A program made the position numbers and the translations under genes. Positions 17,759 to 25,530 of a DNA stretch of 51,199 bases are shown piece by piece. The notes under the pieces were generated by a model that saw only the letters and a program-made list of their open reading frames with translations, had not been told where the DNA came from and searched no databases. The stretch comes from JABFSS01 sp964449445 (GTDB lineage Bacteria > Patescibacteriota > Gracilibacteria > Peribacterales > Peribacteraceae), in the NCBI GenBank assembly GCA_964449445.1, contig CAYUZT010000010.1:1-51199 (forward strand), in the 5' to 3' direction. How positions within the stretch are numbered: position 1 is the stretch's first letter; every line of letters starts with the position of its first letter.

Positions 17759-18400
17759 CTAATCAGGAATTTCTAGAAAACCTTTTAATAAATTGCTCCT
17801 TGCAGGGAATTGCAATTTTCTTAATGCCTTTCTCTCAATTCTCTGAACAGAATCTCTACCTACTTTAAAAATCTTTCCTATTTCTTCTGTGCTGTATTCA
17901 AATCCATCATCAATACCATAGCGTAATTTAGTAACTTCACGTTCTCGAAATGTCAGGCTATCGAGAACTAATTGCATACGTTGTTTGAACTGGCCTTGCT
18001 GAGCAACATTTATGGGATTTCCAGTATCGTTATCAACAATATGCATATTCTTAAGATGCCTTCTTCCTTTGTTTGAGTAACCTTGCAAGAATTCCTCTAG
18101 TGCTCTGCCAACTCTTCTTCTCATGAATGCAGAACAGTTCTGCTGTACATCTTCCTTTGTATGATCGCTAAGAGCTTCCAATAGTGCTTCCATTCCAACC
18201 TGAACTGCTTCTTCAAATAATATTTCTTCCACTTCAAGTTCTCTGACAATAGAAGTAACAAGTTCTAAACTTATAGCAACGAATTCCTCATCTCTATTGT
18301 AATCTCTATTTAATTGTTGAATTCGAGAAAATGTCTGAGACCAACGTCTGCCAATTATTTGCTTATTTGCAATGTGAAGACTTGGAGGCACTTCTTGCAT
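17759..18400 (-). CDS. Small sigma-70-like protein (region 2-like and region 4)
   Basis: Residues ~145-198 (LDSLTFREREVTKLRYGI...STEEIGKIFKVGRDSVQRIERKAL) are a clear sigma-70 region 4 helix-turn-helix. Residues ~55-105 (LFEEAVQVGMEALLEALSD...FMRRRVGRALEEFL) have the spacing of a divergent region 2, including a DLIQEG-like EAVQVGMEAL, but lack its aromatic -10-melting residues. It could be an alternative sigma factor, an anti-/pseudo-sigma or a transcription activator. Markedly AT-richer than the surrounding genes. Leaderless promoter starting exactly at the ftsK stop. Confidence 0.7.
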   Translation of the reverse strand: MQEVPPSLHIANKQIIGRRWSQTFSRIQQLNRDYNRDEEFVAISLELVTSIVRELEVEEILFEEAVQVGMEALLEALSDHTKEDVQQNCSAFMRRRVGRALEEFLQGYSNKGRRHLKNMHIVDNDTGNPINVAQQGQFKQRMQLVLDSLTFREREVTKLRYGIDDGFEYSTEEIGKIFKVGRDSVQRIERKALRKLQFPARSNLLKGFLEIPD

Positions 18401-18406
18401 AAAAGT

Positions 18407-18434
18407 ATTTTATTGCTTTTTTAAATTATGTCAA
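18407..18434 (-). promoter_or_regulatory. Promoter of the sigma-like gene, abutting the ftsK stop
   Basis: Minus strand: -35 TTGACA (18429-18434) directly follows the ftsK TGA (18435-18437). The spacer is 16 nt and A-rich, and -10 is TAAAAT (18407-18412). The ATG at 18400 is only 6 nt beyond, so the message is leaderless. Confidence 0.8.
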
Positions 18435-20663
18435 TCATGCCGCAATCCTCTCGGTATAGACCTTCCTCGCTTTCGCCCCATCTACCGGTCCAATCAGGCC
18501 TTTTTCTTCCATAATATCGAGCAGCCGGGCAGCTCTCGCGTAGCCCACTTTCAGCTGTCTTTGGAGGAGGGAAGCGGACGCTTTCCCAGAGGCTTGCACA
18601 ACGCGAACGGCATCGAAGAATAGCTCGTCACCGCCGTTGTCGTCGGCATCCAGATCGATGTGCCCGATCGCCGCAGTTGCGCTGTTATCGTCTTCGTCGT
18701 CCTCGTCGTCATTACTCAGTCCAATCTGCTCCGTCAGCTTGCCCCCACCGGCGATCTTGACCGCGTTGATCACGCGACCGACTTCCTTCGTCGATGTGTA
18801 GATACCCTGGATACGCAACGGCTTGGGAGTCGTTGCCGTCATGTAGAGCATGTCGCCCATGCCGAGCAGGTCTTCTGCACCGATGCTATCGATGATGGTG
18901 CGAGAGTCGACGGCGGAGACCACGCGGAACGCGATGCGTGTCGGGATGTTCGCTTTAATCAGACCCGTGATCACGTCGACGCTCGGGCGCTGCGTGGCGA
19001 TGATCAAATGCATACCGACGGCGCGCGCCATCTGCGCGATGCGCGCGATCATCATTTCGGTGTCTTTGCGGTATTGACGCATCATCAGATCCGCGAGCTC
19101 ATCCACCACCACGACGATGCGCGGGAGCTTGTACTGGTCTTCCGTCTGCTTCTCGTTGTATTCATCCAGGTTACGGACACCTTGCTCGGAGAAGCGGTGG
19201 AGTCGTCGTCCCATTTCGGCAACCGCCCAGCGCAGCGCCTGCAGTGCTTTCTCCGCCTCCGTGATCACCGGCGTTAGCAGATGCGGGATGCCGTCGTAGG
19301 GCATCAGCTCGACACGCTTGGGGTCAATCAGGATCAACTTGAGTTCATGCGGGGCGTTCTGGAAGAGCAGCGACGTGAGGAACGTGTTCATGCACACCGA
19401 TTTTCCGGAGCCGGTAGCACCAGCGAGCAGCAAGTGGGGCATGCTATCGAGTTCGGCAACGACCGCCTCTCCCGACACATCGCGCCCGAGCGGCAGCGTC
19501 AATGATGACTTGCTCTGCACGAACTGCGGGCTTTCCAGAATCTCGCGCTGATGGACGATCGTCCGCTTGGCATTGGGCATTTCGATACCCACGAGCGCTT
19601 TGCCCGGAATCGGCGCTTCAATGCGCAAGCTCTGCGCTGCGAGCGCCAATGTCAGGTCATCTTTGAGCGTCCCGATCTTGCTCAACTTTACGCCTTCCGA
19701 GGGCTGCAGCGTGAATTGCGTGACGGTGGGCCCCGGACGCGCATCCTTCATCGTCACCTCGATACCGAATTCTTTTAGCTTCTCTTCGATCAATTTCGCC
19801 TGCCGCTTGAGTTCCTCGTCATCCACCATCAGCTCGCTCTGACTCTCTTCGAGAAGATCGTATTCGGGGAAGGTCCACTCCTCGTACCGGGTGTCCTTCA
19901 TTTCCAGGACATTCTTGTCCTTCGGCTTCGCCTTGAGCGCTCTCTTGATCGCTTCCTCGCTCTTCTCCTCAACGAGATTCTGCGCGAACGCCGGGCGCAC
20001 GATGTTGAGTTCCGGGGCGTCTTCGTCGCTCTCCACCAGATCCTCCACTTCTTCTTCGGTTTCTTCCTCCTCCTCTTCGTCTTCTTCCTCATCGTCTTTC
20101 ATGGAAATAACTTTTGGTTTTTTCTTGTCCGACGCCGCCACCTCTTTAAGTTTATCTACCAAGGCATGGACTGCGGGTTCAAAGCTGATGAGTGCGCCGA
20201 TCAAAAACATCGCGCTCAAGACCAGATAGCCCACAGCCGGGCTAAAGAAGAGCAGGAAGGGCACACTCATCATGAACCCGACCGCACCGGCGAGTTCCTC
20301 CCGGCGCGGGCCGATGTCTTCCAGCGGGGCGCCCAGGTGCATCACGCCGAGGAAAGCGAGGACGCACAGGACGAGCCCAAGCGATCGCTTCGTCTCTAGC
20401 TTCTTCTGTCGCATGACCCAATGAAAGACTCCCGAGAGAATCAGGAAGGTGGGGAAGATCATGCCGTACTTGCCAAAGAAGAACGTCAAAAATTGCTGCA
20501 GGCCGTTGCCCGCAAGGCCCGCTTTCTGTTGCAGAACCAAAATGAGCAGCACACCGGCGCTGATCTGGATGATCCCGCTGATGGCGCTGCGGGTGCCGGG
20601 TTCGAACTCCAGACCATTGTCCTTTTTCGCTCTGCGCCTCGTCTTTTTGCGTGCTTTGGGCAT
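18435..20663 (-). CDS. ftsK: DNA translocase FtsK
   Basis: Septum-located ATPase that pumps chromosomal DNA at division. The N-terminus has ~4 membrane segments (residues ~20-165), then an acidic linker (~180-270), a beta/alpha motor with Walker A GATGSGKS (~417) and DELADLMM Walker B, and a C-terminal gamma winged helix (RVVQASGKASASLLQRQLKVGY...). 742 aa from the ATG chosen here, where the basic start MPKARKKTRRR begins; TACAAT (20672-20677) lies 8 nt before it. 54 further in-frame codons upstream run through the 9-mer repeat and are rejected. The gamma domain implies KOPS-type sequence reading. Confidence 0.95.
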   Translation of the reverse strand: MPKARKKTRRRAKKDNGLEFEPGTRSAISGIIQISAGVLLILVLQQKAGLAGNGLQQFLTFFFGKYGMIFPTFLILSGVFHWVMRQKKLETKRSLGLVLCVLAFLGVMHLGAPLEDIGPRREELAGAVGFMMSVPFLLFFSPAVGYLVLSAMFLIGALISFEPAVHALVDKLKEVAASDKKKPKVISMKDDEEEDEEEEEETEEEVEDLVESDEDAPELNIVRPAFAQNLVEEKSEEAIKRALKAKPKDKNVLEMKDTRYEEWTFPEYDLLEESQSELMVDDEELKRQAKLIEEKLKEFGIEVTMKDARPGPTVTQFTLQPSEGVKLSKIGTLKDDLTLALAAQSLRIEAPIPGKALVGIEMPNAKRTIVHQREILESPQFVQSKSSLTLPLGRDVSGEAVVAELDSMPHLLLAGATGSGKSVCMNTFLTSLLFQNAPHELKLILIDPKRVELMPYDGIPHLLTPVITEAEKALQALRWAVAEMGRRLHRFSEQGVRNLDEYNEKQTEDQYKLPRIVVVVDELADLMMRQYRKDTEMMIARIAQMARAVGMHLIIATQRPSVDVITGLIKANIPTRIAFRVVSAVDSRTIIDSIGAEDLLGMGDMLYMTATTPKPLRIQGIYTSTKEVGRVINAVKIAGGGKLTEQIGLSNDDEDDEDDNSATAAIGHIDLDADDNGGDELFFDAVRVVQASGKASASLLQRQLKVGYARAARLLDIMEEKGLIGPVDGAKARKVYTERIAA

Positions 20664-20717
20664 CGGAGGAAATTGTAGCCTAAACCGGCGGTTTCTGTCA
20701 TTGCTGTTTTTGGGCCA

Positions 20718-21277
20718 AGCAACCGAGGAATCCGAGGAGTCCGAAGCAACCGATGGCAGGCGTTCTATAGGGGTGTGGAACGGCTTCTTTGGCTTACAAG
20801 AAACAAAATTTCTCAATATGCACAAAAATCTTTTTTTGGAGCCTGGTGGTCTTTTTCCAGCCTCGTACCCTAAAGATATGCACGAACGTCCACATGAACG
20901 ACTTATAGTCTGGCAGGAGGCTCATAAACTCTGTATTCGGATCAACCTCATGATCCGGAAGTTCCCGACCCATGAGCGCAATGGACTTATTGATCAGATG
21001 CGTCGTTCTTCCTATAGCATTCCTTTCAATATCGCTGAAGGAAATACCAAGAGAACGCCGAAAGGGAAAAAACAATTTTTCAATATTGCCCATGCTTCCT
21101 TAGAAGAACTGCATAGTCAGGTAAGAATTTCCCGTGATTTGAATTACATCAATCCCAAAGAATTTATCGAGACAGATGACCACATCAATCGTGTCAGTTA
21201 TTTACTGACTCGGCTTCAGGCAGCGTTCCGATAACAAATCTTCGGTTTCCTCGGACTCCTCGGTTACGTCGGTTTCC
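20718..21277. mobile_element. 9-mer-unit inverted-repeat element carrying a four-helix-bundle gene
   Basis: The left arm 20718-20753 is four 9-mers: AGCAACCGA, GGAATCCGA, GGAGTCCGA, AGCAACCGA. The right arm 21242-21277 is four 9-mers: TCGGTTTCC, TCGGACTCC, TCGGTTACG, TCGGTTTCC. The arms are imperfect reverse complements, with 13 bp perfect at CCGAGGAGTCCGA/TCGGACTCCTCGG. The ~490-nt interior holds the gene 20878-21234. The arms match in design and sequence those of the gene-less hairpins at 10292 and 47447. Mobility is inferred from structure and not shown. Confidence 0.7.
20878..21234 (+). CDS. Four-helix bundle protein (S23/IVP family)
   Basis: Member of the family first known from intervening sequences of bacterial 23S rRNA and related to the Avd accessory protein of diversity-generating retroelements. 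Typical features: ERLIVWQEAHKLCIRI at the N-terminus, the conserved QMRRSSYSIPFNIAEG at ~41-56, and FNIAHASLEELHSQV at ~68-82. 118 aa. The biochemical role is unknown for the family; RNA or DNA binding is suspected. The start is the ATG at 20878, with TACCCT 6 nt upstream; an in-frame ATG at 20818 is less likely. The gene lies in the loop of a 9-mer inverted repeat, as IVP genes in rRNA lie in the loop of an IVS hairpin. Confidence 0.9.
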   Translation: MHERPHERLIVWQEAHKLCIRINLMIRKFPTHERNGLIDQMRRSSYSIPFNIAEGNTKRTPKGKKQFFNIAHASLEELHSQVRISRDLNYINPKEFIETDDHINRVSYLLTRLQAAFR

Positions 21278-21291
21278 TCTACTATGTCTTT

Positions 21292-22125
21292 GTGAAGATC
21301 CTCCTCCTTGGCTCCACCGGCTACTTGGGCGAGCAATTCCTGAAGCTCTACCCCGAGGTAATAACTCCAAAAATCGATATCGCCGATCGCGCGGCAGTCA
21401 TCGCAGTTTTGGAGAAGGAAAAACCCGATGTCATCATCAACTGCGCGGGCAAAACCGGCCGACCTAACGTCGACTGGTGTGAGACGCACAAGGAAGAGAC
21501 GCTCAGAGCGAATGTGACTGGTCCGCTCATTCTTCTAGAAGAATGTCTCTCGCGTGGTCTCTACCTGGTGCATATGAGCTCTGGCTGTATCTACGAGGGG
21601 GACAAGGGTAGCAAGGGTGAAAAGGGTGGGGGACACACGGAGGAGGATCCACCGAACTTCACCGGAAGTTTTTATTCCAGGACGAAAGGCTGGAGCGATC
21701 AGATCATGCGTGATTTCCCCGTTCTCAATTTGCGTCTCCGCATGCCGTTTGATGGTTCGCGGTCTGATCGGAACCTGATCATGAAGCTGACGAAATATCA
21801 AAAGGTTCTCGAGACCGAGAACTCGCTCACGTATCTGCCGGATTTCCTTGATGCTGCTGGAAAGCTCATTGCCAAGAAGAAAACAGGCACATTCAATGTT
21901 GTGAACGAAGGTGTCATCTCACCGTATCGCGTCATGGAGCTCTATAAAGAGATCGTCGATCCCGGTCACCGGCTTGAACGTCTGACGCTCGATCATCTTT
22001 CCGACGTCGTCAAAGCAGGCAGAAGCAATTGCACGCTCAATACCGACAAGCTTCGCAAAGAGGGGATTAGGCTTCGAGCGGTGGAAGCTGCTGTCCGGGA
22101 TGCACTTGAACAGCTGAAACAGTAA
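21292..22125 (+). CDS. RmlD/NAD-dependent sugar-nucleotide reductase or epimerase
   Basis: Extended short-chain dehydrogenase family acting on nucleotide sugars for surface glycans. Rossmann motif GSTGYLG at residues 7-13, VIINCAGKTG near 48, HMSSGCIYEG around 97, and a YSRTK (YxxxK) catalytic pair near 126. 277 aa. The GTG start is preceded by TACTAT (21280-21285), which overlaps the edge of the repeat element. In frame after EGD it carries three 9-nt tandem units (21604-21630) that encode KGS-KGE-KGG. Substrate unknown. Confidence 0.82.
   Translation: MKILLLGSTGYLGEQFLKLYPEVITPKIDIADRAAVIAVLEKEKPDVIINCAGKTGRPNVDWCETHKEETLRANVTGPLILLEECLSRGLYLVHMSSGCIYEGDKGSKGEKGGGHTEEDPPNFTGSFYSRTKGWSDQIMRDFPVLNLRLRMPFDGSRSDRNLIMKLTKYQKVLETENSLTYLPDFLDAAGKLIAKKKTGTFNVVNEGVISPYRVMELYKEIVDPGHRLERLTLDHLSDVVKAGRSNCTLNTDKLRKEGIRLRAVEAAVRDALEQLKQ
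21604..21630 (+). repeat. Three 9-nt tandem units inside the sugar reductase gene
   Basis: AAGGGTAGC, AAGGGTGAA, AAGGGTGGG. In frame, coding KGS/KGE/KGG-like residues next to the active-site region. There is no complementary second arm, so this may be half an element or an independent microsatellite. Confidence 0.7.
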
Positions 22126-22351
22126 AGCCGTTCGTGAGCATTTCCACTTGAGCGCGCAGTAGTGTTGTTTCTCTTCGAAGTCGATGCAGTTCTTTCATCA
22201 TGTCACGAACACTTTGCTGAGGAGCTTTTGGGACGCTTGGTGCAACGGGGAGCGGTTTTACATCCCACGGTTCAAGCTGAACAGTTGGAGGATAGGGCCC
22301 GTCAGTCCCGAATCCTGGAGAAAAGCCATCTGCCATCTGGACTTTATTCAT
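22067..22351 (-). CDS. Small hypothetical coiled-coil protein, 94 aa
   Basis: Not recognised. A Pro-rich N-terminal half (GPYPPTVQLEPWDVKPLP) is followed by a predicted coiled coil (MMKELHRLRRETTLLRAQVEML). The ATG at 22351 is chosen because a sigma-70 promoter (22373-22400) is placed to serve it. Its 3' end overlaps the convergent sugar reductase gene by ~59 nt, which lowers confidence. Confidence 0.5.
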   Translation of the reverse strand: MNKVQMADGFSPGFGTDGPYPPTVQLEPWDVKPLPVAPSVPKAPQQSVRDMMKELHRLRRETTLLRAQVEMLTNGFTVSAVQVHPGQQLPPLEA

Positions 22352-22372
22352 AGAGAGGAAGGTAGTGAGAGG

Positions 22373-22400
22373 AAAATAGACTTTTTTCAACTTAAGTCAA
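22373..22400 (-). promoter_or_regulatory. Promoter upstream of the 22067-22351 gene
   Basis: Minus strand: TTGACT (22395-22400), 16 nt, TATTTT (22373-22378). The ATG is 21 nt past the -10 box, giving a short leader of about 15 nt. Confidence 0.55.
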
Positions 22401-22488
22401 GTATTTCATACTTCCATGAAAAAATGGTTGCTTCGTGCGGGGTGATTGCTGTTATTATTAGCTACTCTAACTATTCCACTCTCTCACT

Positions 22489-22938
22489 GTGAGCCATCGA
22501 AAAGATCCATTGGACCAGCTGATCGATAGCACCTACGAGTTCGGGCGCATCATGCGTCATCAGATGCTCGGCGAGATGCATGCGGGCAAGCCCGTCAATT
22601 TTTTGCAGATCCATGCGCTATTTTTGATCAGTGAAGAAGAGGGGATGACGATGAAACAATTGGCCAATCTTCTGCATGTGAGCTCGCCGTCCGCAACCTC
22701 TCTGGTGAATCGTTTGGTGAAGATGCAGTGGGTGGGGCGCATGCACGATGAGTCGAACCGCAAGCTGGTCCGTCTCTGGTTAACGCAGCCAGGGAAGAAA
22801 ATCCTCAAGGAGAAACACGACAGGCGGCGCGAAGTTCTGCGTTCTATCTTCGGCAAGCTCACGTCGAAAGAACAGCTTCAGCTTTCCCATCTCCACCAGA
22901 AACTCAGTCGGACACTTTCTTTTTCTCATCGCGGCTAG
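22489..22938 (+). CDS. MarR-family transcriptional regulator
   Basis: Winged-helix repressor of the MarR type. Residues ~50-115 hold the wHTH: GMTMKQLANLLHVSSPSATSLVNRLVKMQWV then the wing MHDESNRKLVRLWLT. 149 aa with a GTG start 25 nt ahead of the efflux genes. It is the first gene of an apparent operon (marR, membrane fusion protein, ATPase, two permeases) and so probably senses the transported compound and represses the operon. No operator could be assigned with confidence. Confidence 0.9.
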   Translation: MSHRKDPLDQLIDSTYEFGRIMRHQMLGEMHAGKPVNFLQIHALFLISEEEGMTMKQLANLLHVSSPSATSLVNRLVKMQWVGRMHDESNRKLVRLWLTQPGKKILKEKHDRRREVLRSIFGKLTSKEQLQLSHLHQKLSRTLSFSHRG

Positions 22939-22963
22939 AAAAGCCGCGCTACCCCTGATTCCC

Positions 22964-24724
22964 ATGAAAATTCGTATTCCCTTCAGAATCCCCCAGGTTC
23001 TCCGCACGCATAAGAAAAAGACGATTGCGGGTGCCATCGTCCTTGTCCTCCTGGGACTCGGTATCAGCGCTCTCACCGCTCCCACGCAGCCGGAATATGT
23101 GACAGCTGTTGCCGAGAAAGGCGATCTCCGTCAGACGGTGGAGGCGGTGGGGACGGTTACCTCGGAACGCGAGCTGGAACTGCGGTTTGGCGCCAGCGGC
23201 ATTGTGTCGAATGTGTATGTGAAGGAAGGAGAAACCGTGAGAGCAGGGCAGCGCCTTGCGCAGTTGAAGGCTGGGAGCCTGGGCGCAAGCATTGCCGTCC
23301 AAGCGGCGGCACTCGATTCCGCGCGGGCCGATCTGCGCGCGATGGAAGAGGGGACCCGTCCGGAAGATATCGCCATTGCGGAAGCGGATCTGCAGAACAA
23401 GCGCGCATCACTCCAGGTTGCCAAGCAAACGCTCGCGTCCGCCGAGCTCAATATCACCCAGTCTCAAGGGCAGGTTGATCTGATGAAGCAGGAAGCGAAT
23501 GTGAATTTGTCCGGACAGGTCTCTACTTCGGTGAGCGGGCTCGGCCAGGACCTCACCACCATCGAGAACTCGCTCTCGACGATCGATGACGTGCTCAGTC
23601 GCACTGACGTGAACGACGCGATCATCAAGACTGCGCCGAATGCCAAAGATGAGATCCAGCTGCAGAAGCGCCTGGCTGTGGATGCCATTGCCGCTGCGAA
23701 AGGTGCGGCTCTCCGCACGGGAACGGATTACCAGGCCGCGCTCGCAGCCCTCAACCAGGCCAAAACTAGCGCCGATACGAGCGGGCGCGTGATGGACAGC
23801 CTGTTCTCCCTGATCTCGTCGCTCCAGGAAACCCAGTACTTCACCGCGTCGGCACGCGAGAGTCTCAAAGCATCGATCGCGTCCGAGCGGAGCACGCTCC
23901 AAACCGCCTCATCCTCCATCTCTACCGCTCGCAGTTCGCTCCAGAACGCGTCGGCGACCTACGATACGAAGATCGCCGCTCAAGAAGCGAGTCTCGTGAC
24001 GCTCACGGGAACGCGCGACAGGGCGAAAGCCGATATCCTCACCTACGAAAGCACCGTGCGTTCCGCGGAGGCCCAGCTCCAGCTGAAGCGCGCAGGATCG
24101 CGCCAGACGGACATTGACGCCGCGCGTGCGCGCGTGCGTCAGGCACAGGCGAACCTCGCACGTTCACAGGCGGACTACGGCGATACCGTGCTCACCGCAC
24201 CGGTGAACGGCGTCGTGACGCACGTCAACATCCGCATCGGCGAAGCTCTGCCGGCGGGAGCCGCGATCACGCTCCTCGGAGAATCCCCGTATCGCGTCGA
24301 AATGTTCGTCTCGGAAATCGATATTCCCAAGGTGACACTCACCCAGAGTGGTTCCATTGAACTGGATGCCTTCCCCACTACGCACATGAAACTGCGTGTC
24401 GGCGATATTGATCCGACGTCCACAGACAAAGACGGCGTCCCCAAGTACCGCGTGCGGCTCGACTTCGTCCACGCGCATCCCGAGCTCAAGATCGGCATGA
24501 CGGGAGACGCTGAGATCGTGACCGGAGAGCGACAAGATGTGATCTTCATCCCGCAGCGGGCGGTGATAGAAAATGACGAGGTAAAGGAGATCGTCCGTAT
24601 TCTCCTGGACGACGATTCCCTGGAAGAGCGTGTTGTGACGACGGGAATGGATAGTGCGTCCGGGGATATTGAGGTGGAAGGTATAAAAGAAGGGGAGGTC
24701 GTTGTTGTTCTCATTAAAAAATGA
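22964..24724 (+). CDS. Membrane fusion protein (HlyD/MacA family) of an ABC efflux system
   Basis: The N-terminal membrane anchor (TIAGAIVLVLLGLGISALT, ~residues 22-40) is followed by half of a lipoyl/beta-barrel domain (VEAVGTVTSERELEL...VKEGETVRAGQRL). A very long alpha-helical hairpin rich in Ala/Ser/Gln comes next (~100-395), then the second lipoyl half (APVNGVVTHVNIRIGEALPAG) and a beta-barrel. 586 aa, long for MacA (~370), because of the extended hairpin. In an organism thought to lack a classical outer membrane it may reach the S-layer or wall, which is an inference. Its stop codon lies inside the first unit of a heptamer hairpin. Confidence 0.9.
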   Translation: MKIRIPFRIPQVLRTHKKKTIAGAIVLVLLGLGISALTAPTQPEYVTAVAEKGDLRQTVEAVGTVTSERELELRFGASGIVSNVYVKEGETVRAGQRLAQLKAGSLGASIAVQAAALDSARADLRAMEEGTRPEDIAIAEADLQNKRASLQVAKQTLASAELNITQSQGQVDLMKQEANVNLSGQVSTSVSGLGQDLTTIENSLSTIDDVLSRTDVNDAIIKTAPNAKDEIQLQKRLAVDAIAAAKGAALRTGTDYQAALAALNQAKTSADTSGRVMDSLFSLISSLQETQYFTASARESLKASIASERSTLQTASSSISTARSSLQNASATYDTKIAAQEASLVTLTGTRDRAKADILTYESTVRSAEAQLQLKRAGSRQTDIDAARARVRQAQANLARSQADYGDTVLTAPVNGVVTHVNIRIGEALPAGAAITLLGESPYRVEMFVSEIDIPKVTLTQSGSIELDAFPTTHMKLRVGDIDPTSTDKDGVPKYRVRLDFVHAHPELKIGMTGDAEIVTGERQDVIFIPQRAVIENDEVKEIVRILLDDDSLEERVVTTGMDSASGDIEVEGIKEGEVVVVLIKK

Positions 24725-24776
24725 ATTATGAATTATGAATCATGAATTCGCTTCCATAATTCATACTTCATAATTC
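24721..24776. repeat. Heptamer-unit inverted repeat after the membrane fusion gene
   Basis: ATGAATT, ATGAATT, ATGAATC, ATGAATT, then cgcttcc as loop, then ATAATTC, ATACTTC, ATAATTC. The TGA stop of the upstream gene is part of the first unit. It sits between two genes of one operon, so it is transcribed and could act as an attenuator or mRNA-stability hairpin. Confidence 0.88.
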
Positions 24777-24792
24777 GCTTCTCTCCTAATCT

Positions 24793-25530
24793 ATGCCTTC
24801 TCCCAGCGTTCCTCTGATCGAAACGCGTTCTCTCTTCAAGTCCTACGAGAATGACGATGTCGTCACGCCTGTTCTCTTCGATATGAATCTAAAAATCGAG
24901 AAAGGGGAGTTCGTCGCGATCATGGGACCCTCGGGGTCGGGAAAATCGACACTCATGCACATTCTCGGATTCCTCGATGCGCATAGCACGGGTCAGTATC
25001 TGTTCCAGGGCGAAGAAACGCGAACGTTGACCGATGATGAGCTCGCCAAAATCCGCGCGACGCGTGTGAGCTTTGTGTTCCAGGCGTTCAACCTGCTCCC
25101 GCGGACGACGGTCTTCCAGAACGTGCTCCTTCCTCTGCTTTACCATCCCACCATCAAGCCATCCGATCGAGAGAAACGCACGCTGAGTGCGATCAAAACA
25201 GTCGGTCTTACCGATCGCAAAGATTATTTCAGCAGTCAGCTCTCCGGCGGGCAGAAACAGCGTGTCGCGATCGCCCGAGCTCTCGTCACCGAGCCGGACG
25301 TGATTTTTGCCGATGAGCCGACCGGGAACCTCGACTCCGCATCCGGTGTTGCCGTAATGCAGGCGCTCCAGCAGCTCCATCGCTCTGGTCATACGATCAT
25401 CCTCGTGACGCATGAACAGGAGACGGCGAAGCATGCAGAGAGAATTCTCCACATTAAAGATGGGAAAATTGATTCGGATAGTCGGGATTTCAAGCGCGTG
25501 ATTGCGAAAGAAATTTCCTCCCTCAAATAA
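24793..25530 (+). CDS. ABC transporter ATPase (MacB/LolD type)
   Basis: Cytoplasmic ATPase of the efflux complex. Walker A GPSGSGKST (~residue 44), Q-loop FVFQAFNLLPRTTV, signature LSGGQKQRVAIARAL (~152), Walker B VIFADEPTGNLDS (~172), and H-loop VTHEQE. 245 aa. Its TAA stop is followed without a gap by the ATG of the first permease, so the two are translationally coupled. Partners are the upstream membrane fusion protein and the two downstream permeases, which probably form a heterodimer. Confidence 0.95.
   Translation: MPSPSVPLIETRSLFKSYENDDVVTPVLFDMNLKIEKGEFVAIMGPSGSGKSTLMHILGFLDAHSTGQYLFQGEETRTLTDDELAKIRATRVSFVFQAFNLLPRTTVFQNVLLPLLYHPTIKPSDREKRTLSAIKTVGLTDRKDYFSSQLSGGQKQRVAIARALVTEPDVIFADEPTGNLDSASGVAVMQALQQLHRSGHTIILVTHEQETAKHAERILHIKDGKIDSDSRDFKRVIAKEISSLK

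Noticed and set aside
20449..20877. Long N-terminal extension of the four-helix-bundle protein
   Set aside because: The in-frame codons run antisense through ftsK and the repeat arm; the family length (~118 aa) fits the ATG at 20878.
20878..21234. Diversity-generating retroelement, because the S23/IVP fold resembles Avd
   Set aside because: No reverse transcriptase, template repeat or variable repeat pair is present nearby.
24721..24776. CRISPR array or minisatellite
   Set aside because: Units are 7 nt with no spacers and a complementary second arm; no cas genes in the window.
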